A program made the translations under genes and the position numbers. Below are positions 6,490-10,582 of a DNA stretch of 10,582 bases, piece after piece. The stretch is from Bacteroidota bacterium (GTDB lineage Bacteria; Bacteroidota; Bacteroidia; Flavobacteriales; Flavobacteriaceae): positions 1 through 10,582 of the forward strand of contig JAEWKB010000249.1 of assembly GCA_023386255.1 (NCBI GenBank). The letters run 5' to 3'. The notes under the pieces are model-generated. The model worked only from the letters and a program-made list of their open reading frames with translations, did no database searches and had not been told where the DNA came from. Each line of letters opens with the position of its first letter. Position 1 is the first letter of the stretch.

Positions 6490-7401
6490 TTACTGTAAAG
6501 CATCTTTAAGGGCTTTTTCAAGGGAGAGGTACTTAAACTGGTAGCCCTCACCAATTATTTTCTTAGCGCTGACGTTCTGGCTTGAAAAAAGGAGAGTGCT
6601 CATTTCGCCCAATGCAATATCCAGTACAAACTTTGGGACATTTGGCATGAAGAATGGCCTGTCAAGCACCCGGGCAATACATTTAATAAGATCATTATTA
6701 GTAACGGGGAATGGAGCCACGGCATTATATACACCTTCAAGACCGTTATTTATAATATAAAAATAAATATTTACCAGGTCCTGTACGTGAATCCAGGACT
6801 GCATTTGCTTACCACTGCCCAGGCCCGAACCTAACCCTAAACGTACCGGTTTAGCCATTTGTTTAAGCGCCCCACCTTTACCTGAAAGAACAAGCCCTGT
6901 ACGCACTTTGGCTACCTTAATACTGTTATCAAACTGCGTTATCCTGTCAACAGCATTTTCCCATTGCTGTACCACATGGCTAAGGAATGAATTATCAAGT
7001 TGGGTAAAATCTTCGGAATATATATTAGTAAGGCTGTCAGGATATATACCTATGGCAGATGCAGAAACAAATTGTTTTACATTATGCTGCTTGTTTTTCA
7101 GAAGGTTGGAAAGGAGGTTTGTAGAAAGCACGCGGCTTTCCAGTATTTCCTGCTTGTAGGCTTCTGTCCAGCGCTTTCCTATTGAGGCTCCTGTCAGATG
7201 AACAATAACATCAACATCGGTAATCGCATCCTCATCTATAATACCCTTGTCAGGATCCCAAAAAAAACCTTTATAATTAGATTCGTTTTGTAATTTATTC
7301 TCAGAAGTAGTGAGGTAATTGATACAGATACCATTTTTAAGGAGCAGAGATACCAGTTCACTGCCAACAAGGCCTGTTGCCCCGGTAATTAATACTTTCA
7401 T
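6490..7401 (-). CDS. TIGR01777-family NAD(P)-binding epimerase (YfcH-like)
   Basis: A 303-residue extended SDR protein. It opens with the Rossmann glycine motif GATGLVG (residues 7-13 from the start chosen here). It continues with HLTGASIGKRW, SASAIGIYPDS and RTGLVLSGKGGALKQM, which are typical of the TIGR01777/YfcH group. The last 50 residues match the DUF1731 tail of that group. The substrate is unknown; family members resemble nucleotide-sugar epimerases, but their reaction is not established. The reading frame stays open to 7419, with an ATG at 7416 and a TTG at 7419. I prefer the ATG at 7401 because family members begin MKVLITGATG, and because a -7 element (7417-7424) overlaps the upstream candidates. 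The gene lies about 120 bases after the DUF4442 gene on the same strand and probably has its own promoter. Confidence 0.92.
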   Translation of the reverse strand: MKVLITGATGLVGSELVSLLLKNGICINYLTTSENKLQNESNYKGFFWDPDKGIIDEDAITDVDVIVHLTGASIGKRWTEAYKQEILESRVLSTNLLSNLLKNKQHNVKQFVSASAIGIYPDSLTNIYSEDFTQLDNSFLSHVVQQWENAVDRITQFDNSIKVAKVRTGLVLSGKGGALKQMAKPVRLGLGSGLGSGKQMQSWIHVQDLVNIYFYIINNGLEGVYNAVAPFPVTNNDLIKCIARVLDRPFFMPNVPKFVLDIALGEMSTLLFSSQNVSAKKIIGEGYQFKYLSLEKALKDALQ

Positions 7402-7416
7402 GGCATTACTTTTCAT

Positions 7417-7450
7417 CAAATGTAATTAGAAAGTATATATAAAACACAAA
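7417..7450 (-). promoter_or_regulatory. Possible promoter of the epimerase gene
   Basis: On the minus strand TACATTTG (7417-7424) matches TAnnTTTG exactly. A TTTG lies 22 bases upstream (7447-7450), a little longer than the best spacing. Transcription would start near 7410, giving a leader of about ten bases before the ATG at 7401. This would exclude the longer start codons. Confidence 0.45.
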
Positions 7451-7477
7451 GCCACAAAGCTTTAACTATAGTTTAAG
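7445..7477. repeat. Tandem octamer duplication beside a palindrome
   Basis: CACAAAGC occurs twice back to back (7445-7460). It is followed at once by an 18-base near-palindrome (7460-7477, 16 of 18 positions symmetric, core AACTATAGTT at 7464-7473). The block sits around the -33 position of the presumed epimerase promoter, so it could be an operator. No known regulator is recognised. The rest of the 122-base gap (7402-7523) is AT-rich with no sign of a gene. Confidence 0.4.
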
Positions 7478-7523
7478 ACTTGTATATTTCCTTTACATGA
7501 TTTTACTTAAGATTTGTAAAATT

Positions 7524-7976
7524 TTACTTAACCCGCACACTCCACTCAAACTGCATCTCTGAAACCTTGTCGCCTTTCTCATCCGTCCCCGTTGAAGTCA
7601 TCCAGAAGGTTTGCCCTTCACCCGTTGCTATCGTTTGCTGTATGGCTTCTTCAATAAGGTTTCCTTGAGTACATGTAAATATTATCCTGCCCCTCGCTTT
7701 TTTGGTAAAGGTGCCTTTATTATTGGCAACAAGCATAGATATGTTCCTGCCGCTCTTCTTTATATGAAACATTACCAAAGCACCGGTACTCAACTCTGCA
7801 GCCATGGCCTGTACTGCAAAATACATGGAGTTAAAAGGGTTTTGGTTGATCCATTTATGCTTAACCGTTACAACACAATCAGTAGCTGAAATAGCTTTAA
7901 CACGTACCCCACACCAAAATGCAGAAGGCAATTTAAAAAATAAGAATGTGTTTAGTTTAGTGGGAGTAAATTCCAT
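7524..7976 (-). CDS. DUF4442 hotdog-fold protein (thioesterase-like)
   Basis: A 150-residue soluble protein of the DUF4442 family, which has the hotdog fold of acyl-CoA thioesterases such as PaaI. The conserved helix region NPFNSMYFAVQAMAAELSTG (46-65) holds the residues expected around the active site. It is followed by alternating beta strands (about 66-150) of the hotdog sheet. The family is presumed to bind or hydrolyse acyl thioesters, but I know of no firm substrate. Length is normal and there is no signal peptide. The ATG at 7976 is preceded by an AGG six bases upstream on its strand, within a 14-base repeat. The gene is divergent from the DUF4870 gene and has a candidate -7 element at 8004-8011. 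Confidence 0.85.
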   Translation of the reverse strand: MEFTPTKLNTFLFFKLPSAFWCGVRVKAISATDCVVTVKHKWINQNPFNSMYFAVQAMAAELSTGALVMFHIKKSGRNISMLVANNKGTFTKKARGRIIFTCTQGNLIEEAIQQTIATGEGQTFWMTSTGTDEKGDKVSEMQFEWSVRVK

Positions 7977-7977
7977 A

Positions 7978-8090
7978 AATACCTGTTTTTATGCGAATAT
8001 ACTCAAAATTATTGTGCAGGCATAGTAATTTTAAATTTGTTAAAATTATGTTAAATGTTAGTACTTTGCATTACACAATACCTGTTTTTA
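7978..8090. repeat. 14-bp direct repeat flanking the divergent promoter region
   Basis: AATACCTGTTTTTA occurs exactly at 7978-7991 and at 8077-8090, 99 bases apart. The first copy abuts the start codon of the minus-strand DUF4442 gene. The second ends four bases before the TATATTTG element of the plus-strand gene. Such placement fits a shared operator, but no protein is known to bind it. Confidence 0.5.
8004..8011 (-). promoter_or_regulatory. Possible -7 element of the DUF4442 gene
   Basis: On the minus strand TAATTTTG matches TAnnTTTG exactly, 27 bases before the ATG. No TTG -33 box is seen at the proper distance, so support is partial. Confidence 0.35.
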
Positions 8091-8102
8091 GCCATATATT
8101 TG
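8036..8102 (+). promoter_or_regulatory. Candidate promoters of the DUF4870 gene
   Basis: Two candidates overlap here. TATATTTG (8095-8102) is an exact -7 match 31 bases before the ATG, but its nearest TTTG (8065-8068) is 26 bases away. The stretch TTTG (8036-8039), 21 bases, then GTACTTTG (8061-8068) has good spacing but a weaker -7. It resembles promoters with AGTACTTTGC that are common in flavobacteria (from memory). One or both may be used. Confidence 0.45.
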
Positions 8103-8133
8103 CATAGGATATTAATAGTGAATAACATCTACT

Positions 8134-8586
8134 ATGGAAACAACAGCAAATAAAAACACATCAACCTTATTACAATTAAGTGCTCTTACACAGTATTTCT
8201 TCCCTTTGGGTAACTACATTTTTCCTGTGGTTATATGGAGTTTTAAAAAGGATGAATCAGAGTTTGTAGACTACAATGGCAAACAGGCAATAAACTTTCA
8301 GCTTAGCCTGCTGCTGTACTGCCTTATACTTATGGTAATTGCAGTACCTATTTTCTTATACTCTGCTTTTACCAATATTGATTTTAGTTTTACAACCGAT
8401 TTTGATGTTGTGTTCAATGAATTTACCATAGGAGAAATTACTACTTCAATTATTATTGGTATGGTAGCGGCAGGACTTGCGTTCGCACTTAAAGTATATG
8501 AATTCATACTTATATTTTACGCAGCTGTAAAAAACAGTAACGGAGAGAAATTCAATTTTCCATTAACAATCAACTTTATTAAATAG
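8134..8586 (+). CDS. DUF4870 membrane protein
   Basis: A 150-residue integral membrane protein with three or so hydrophobic segments (about 18-36, 56-78, 102-132). Between the first two lies the conserved DUF4870 stretch VDYNGKQAINFQ (45-56). The family resembles Tic20-like small membrane proteins; its function is not known to me. The gene stands 99 bases before a PadR regulator and a PspC protein on the same strand. No terminator is visible between, so it may belong to the same envelope-related unit. The start ATG lies about 30 bases after a TATATTTG element. Confidence 0.88.
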   Translation: METTANKNTSTLLQLSALTQYFFPLGNYIFPVVIWSFKKDESEFVDYNGKQAINFQLSLLLYCLILMVIAVPIFLYSAFTNIDFSFTTDFDVVFNEFTIGEITTSIIIGMVAAGLAFALKVYEFILIFYAAVKNSNGEKFNFPLTINFIK

Positions 8587-8596
8587 CTATAAAGAG

Positions 8597-8653
8597 TTTC
8601 AATCATCAATCAAATCAAATCAAAATCATCAATCAATCATCAATCAAAAAAAT
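8597..8653 (+). repeat. G-free ATCA/TCAA repeat leader before padR
   Basis: For 57 bases the plus strand has no G at all and consists of mixed TCAA, ATCA and AATCA units. The 13-mer AATCATCAATCAA occurs three times (8601-8613, 8624-8636, 8635-8647). The RNA would be almost unstructured. It fills most of the 99-base gap between the DUF4870 gene and padR and contains no start codon or credible promoter. It could be a slippage-prone sequence or a landing site for an RNA-binding protein; both are guesses. Confidence 0.75.
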
Positions 8654-8685
8654 GAACAGTTTAATTTTAAAATCATGAAGATCTT

Positions 8686-9018
8686 ATGAACATTGAAAAC
8701 ACAAAAGCACAAATGCGAAAAGGAGTGTTGGAGTTCTGCATACTATCGGTACTAAAAGAGAAAGATGCCTATACATCAGAAATACTCGACACACTTAAAA
8801 ACGCAAAGCTGCTGGTTGTAGAGGGTACAGTTTACCCGCTGCTTACACGGCTGAAGAACGACGGACTCCTAAGCTATCGCTGGGAAGAATCAACATCAGG
8901 GCCGCCACGAAAATATTACGGACTGACCGATGACGGAAAAGAATTTTTAAAAGAACTTAGCATTACCTGGACGGAACTTTCCGATGCAGTAAACATAATA
9001 ACAAGCCAAAACGCATAG
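8686..9018 (+). CDS. PadR-family transcriptional regulator
   Basis: A 110-residue winged-helix repressor. Helices and wing are clear: RKGVLEFCILSVLKEKDAYTSEI (11-33), the recognition region VEGTVYPLLTRLKNDGLL (45-62), and the wing with SGPPRKYYGLTDDGKEFL (71-88), all close to the PadR consensus. The C-terminal helix (about 89-108) should provide dimer contacts; the short length places it in PadR subfamily 2. Its stop is two bases before the PspC-domain gene, so both are translated from one message. PadR repressors of this type often control their own operon together with a HAAS-domain membrane partner, which fits the next gene. The signal is unknown. Confidence 0.94.
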   Translation: MNIENTKAQMRKGVLEFCILSVLKEKDAYTSEILDTLKNAKLLVVEGTVYPLLTRLKNDGLLSYRWEESTSGPPRKYYGLTDDGKEFLKELSITWTELSDAVNIITSQNA

Positions 9019-9020
9019 CC

Positions 9021-10582
9021 ATGAACAAAACAGTAAGTATAAATTTAGGAGGACTATTCTTTCACATAGATGAAGATGCCTACCAGAAACTAAACCGCTA
9101 TTTTGATGCTATAAAACGCTCACTGTCGCCTGACGGAAAGGATGAGATAATGAACGACATTGAAGGCAGGATAGCAGAACTTCTGGCTGAAAAGCTAAAG
9201 AATGATAAGCAGGTGGTTAGCATCCGCGAGGTTGACGAGGTTATTGCCGTAATGGGCCAGCCTGAAGATTACCGCATTGACGATGAAGAAACCAAAAAGA
9301 GTACCAATACTACATATTTTGCTCCGGGATATGTACCTCCTACCAAGAAATTTTACCGAGATGGAGATCGTGGCCTTATAGCAGGTGTGGCTGCCGGTAT
9401 TGCGCACTACTTCAGGATAGACCCGCTGTGGATAAGGATAATATTCATCATTTCTCCTTTTATATCTTTTGGCTCGAGCATATTGATATATGTATTGCTG
9501 TGGATATTGATACCTAAAGCCATTACTACAACTGAAAAGCTGGAGATGACCGGCGAGCCTATCAATATATCTAACATTGAGAAAAAAGTAAGGGAAGAGA
9601 TTAACACAATTTCCGAAAAGTTCAAGAATGTAGATTATGAAAAATTCGGAGCCAATGCCGGAAGGGTTGGCGAAAGGATTGGCAACAGGATTGGAGATGT
9701 GTTCTTAGCAATTTTTAGCATTATTGCAAAAGTGGTAGGTGCCTTTATTGTAGTATTTACGGCACTGGCCATGGCAGGTATGCTATGCATGCTAATATTT
9801 GTACTGTTCTCATCAGGCATGCCCGATGTAGCCTGGTACCCGTACATGAACATACTGAACTATACTGATACCCCACTATGGATATTAGGGCTTTTAGGTT
9901 TCTTTGCCATTGGCATTCCTATACTGTTCCTGTTCCTTTTAGGCCTTAAGATATTGGTAAACAACCTTAAGCCTATGGGTAGTGTTGCCGCCTATACTTT
10001 CCTTGCCATCTGGATCATATCAGTTGCATCAATAATCTACTTTGGCATGCGCCAGGCTACCGAGGTAAGCACAGAGAGTAAAACTGTTTCAAAAGAATAC
10101 CTGAATGTAACAGTTAATGATACCCTTAAAGTTAAATTCAGGAACAACGACTACTTCAGCAAAAGCACTGATTACAACACCGAGTTCAGGTTTACACAGG
10201 ATTCGGCAGGTAATGATGTAATATACTCTAATATGATACGCTTCTATATAATGAAGACCGATGACAAGCCGTATGTACAAATAGAAAAACTGGCATCAGG
10301 GGTATCATTGTCTGACGCACGCAAGAGAGCTGAAAAAATAAAATATAATTTTGAAATTCAGGGAAATAACTTAATTTTAGACAATTATCTGCTTACAGAT
10401 GTACAGAGCAAGTACAGAAACCAAAAGGTAGAAATATACCTGTACCTTCCTGAAGGTGTAATGTTCAGGCCAGACAGTAGTGTGCAGCATTATGATGAGA
10501 CAGACAACAGTTTCTTTGACCTGTACTGGGACAGCGACAAGTACACCTACCGTATGGAAGACTCATCAGTAAAATGCCTTGA
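9021..10582 (+). CDS. PspC-domain membrane protein with HAAS-like N-terminus, partial at 3' end
   Basis: The frame is open from the ATG at 9021 to the window edge (520 codons seen, no stop). Residues 1-90 begin with a beta hairpin (TVSINLGGLFFHID). A helical domain follows that resembles HAAS/DUF1700 (KDEIMNDIEGRIAELL, REVDEVIAVMGQPEDY), a domain known to pair with PadR regulators. A PspC domain covers about 108-168 (RGLIAGVAAGIAHYF, then membrane helix 142-166). A charged segment comes next (170-225), then membrane helices at about 228-262, 286-311 and 320-342. Residues 345-520 form a hydrophilic, beta-rich domain (QVQSK-type loops, VEIYLYLPEGV) probably outside the membrane, resembling the putative adhesin domains (DUF2807-like) in such loci. 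It likely senses envelope state and signals to PadR; this role is inferred. Confidence 0.88.
   Translation, partial: MNKTVSINLGGLFFHIDEDAYQKLNRYFDAIKRSLSPDGKDEIMNDIEGRIAELLAEKLKNDKQVVSIREVDEVIAVMGQPEDYRIDDEETKKSTNTTYFAPGYVPPTKKFYRDGDRGLIAGVAAGIAHYFRIDPLWIRIIFIISPFISFGSSILIYVLLWILIPKAITTTEKLEMTGEPINISNIEKKVREEINTISEKFKNVDYEKFGANAGRVGERIGNRIGDVFLAIFSIIAKVVGAFIVVFTALAMAGMLCMLIFVLFSSGMPDVAWYPYMNILNYTDTPLWILGLLGFFAIGIPILFLFLLGLKILVNNLKPMGSVAAYTFLAIWIISVASIIYFGMRQATEVSTESKTVSKEYLNVTVNDTLKVKFRNNDYFSKSTDYNTEFRFTQDSAGNDVIYSNMIRFYIMKTDDKPYVQIEKLASGVSLSDARKRAEKIKYNFEIQGNNLILDNYLLTDVQSKYRNQKVEIYLYLPEGVMFRPDSSVQHYDETDNSFFDLYWDSDKYTYRMEDSSVKCL

Noticed and set aside
7500..7531. ATTTTACTTAA repeated 21 bases apart with a 12-base palindrome (7516-7527) at the end of the DUF4442 gene, as a terminator
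   Set aside because: The sequence is all A/T apart from single G-C pairs and has no loop, so a stable RNA hairpin is unlikely; kept only as low-complexity AT-rich sequence.
8601..8647. CRISPR-like array before padR
   Set aside because: The repeated units are 4-13 bases, overlap one another and have no unique spacers; it is a degenerate simple repeat.
8662..8669. TAATTTTA as a padR promoter -7 element
   Set aside because: It ends in A where the consensus has G, and the G-free repeat upstream offers no TTG -33 box.

Overview
The window looks like a chromosomal segment from a Flavobacteriaceae-type member of the Bacteroidota, most like Flavobacterium. Grounds: AT-rich intergenic DNA, several -7 elements of the TAnnTTTG type used by the Bacteroidota primary sigma factor, almost no Shine-Dalgarno sites, the DUF3667 and DUF4870 families, and a DnaJ of the flavobacterial kind. 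I see no mobile element, CRISPR array, tRNA or rRNA. The content is mostly core or semi-core genes, and every gene is intact except the last, which is cut by the window edge.

Left part, minus strand (transcription runs right to left): grpE and dnaJ (5690 to 3924) form a chaperone operon with a strong composite promoter and end at two tandem intrinsic terminators. Directly after the second terminator lies a possible promoter for a four-gene run. It consists of two tandem DUF3667 zinc-ribbon membrane proteins (3785 to 2324), then a DUF4162-type ABC ATPase and its ABC-2 permease (2275 to 54). The last two overlap by one base and together should make a NatAB-like exporter.

Middle part: a YceI-family envelope protein on the plus strand (5813-6487) meets a TIGR01777/YfcH-type SDR epimerase on the minus strand (7401-6490), with only two bases between their stop codons. 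Upstream of the epimerase is a DUF4442 hotdog-fold protein (7976-7524, minus). A 157-base divergent promoter region with a 14-bp exact direct repeat separates it from the right part.

Right part, plus strand: a DUF4870 membrane protein (8134-8586), a 99-base gap holding an almost G-free repeat leader, a PadR-family repressor (8686-9018), and two bases later a large PspC-domain membrane protein (9021 to beyond the window end). The PspC protein starts with a HAAS-like helical domain. The PadR/HAAS/PspC pairing suggests a self-regulated envelope-sensing module, and it is the most likely place here for under-described biology. The other points most worth a look are a DnaJ with only half of the usual zinc-binding repeats, the tandem DUF3667 pair beside an exporter, and the architecture of the grpE promoter.
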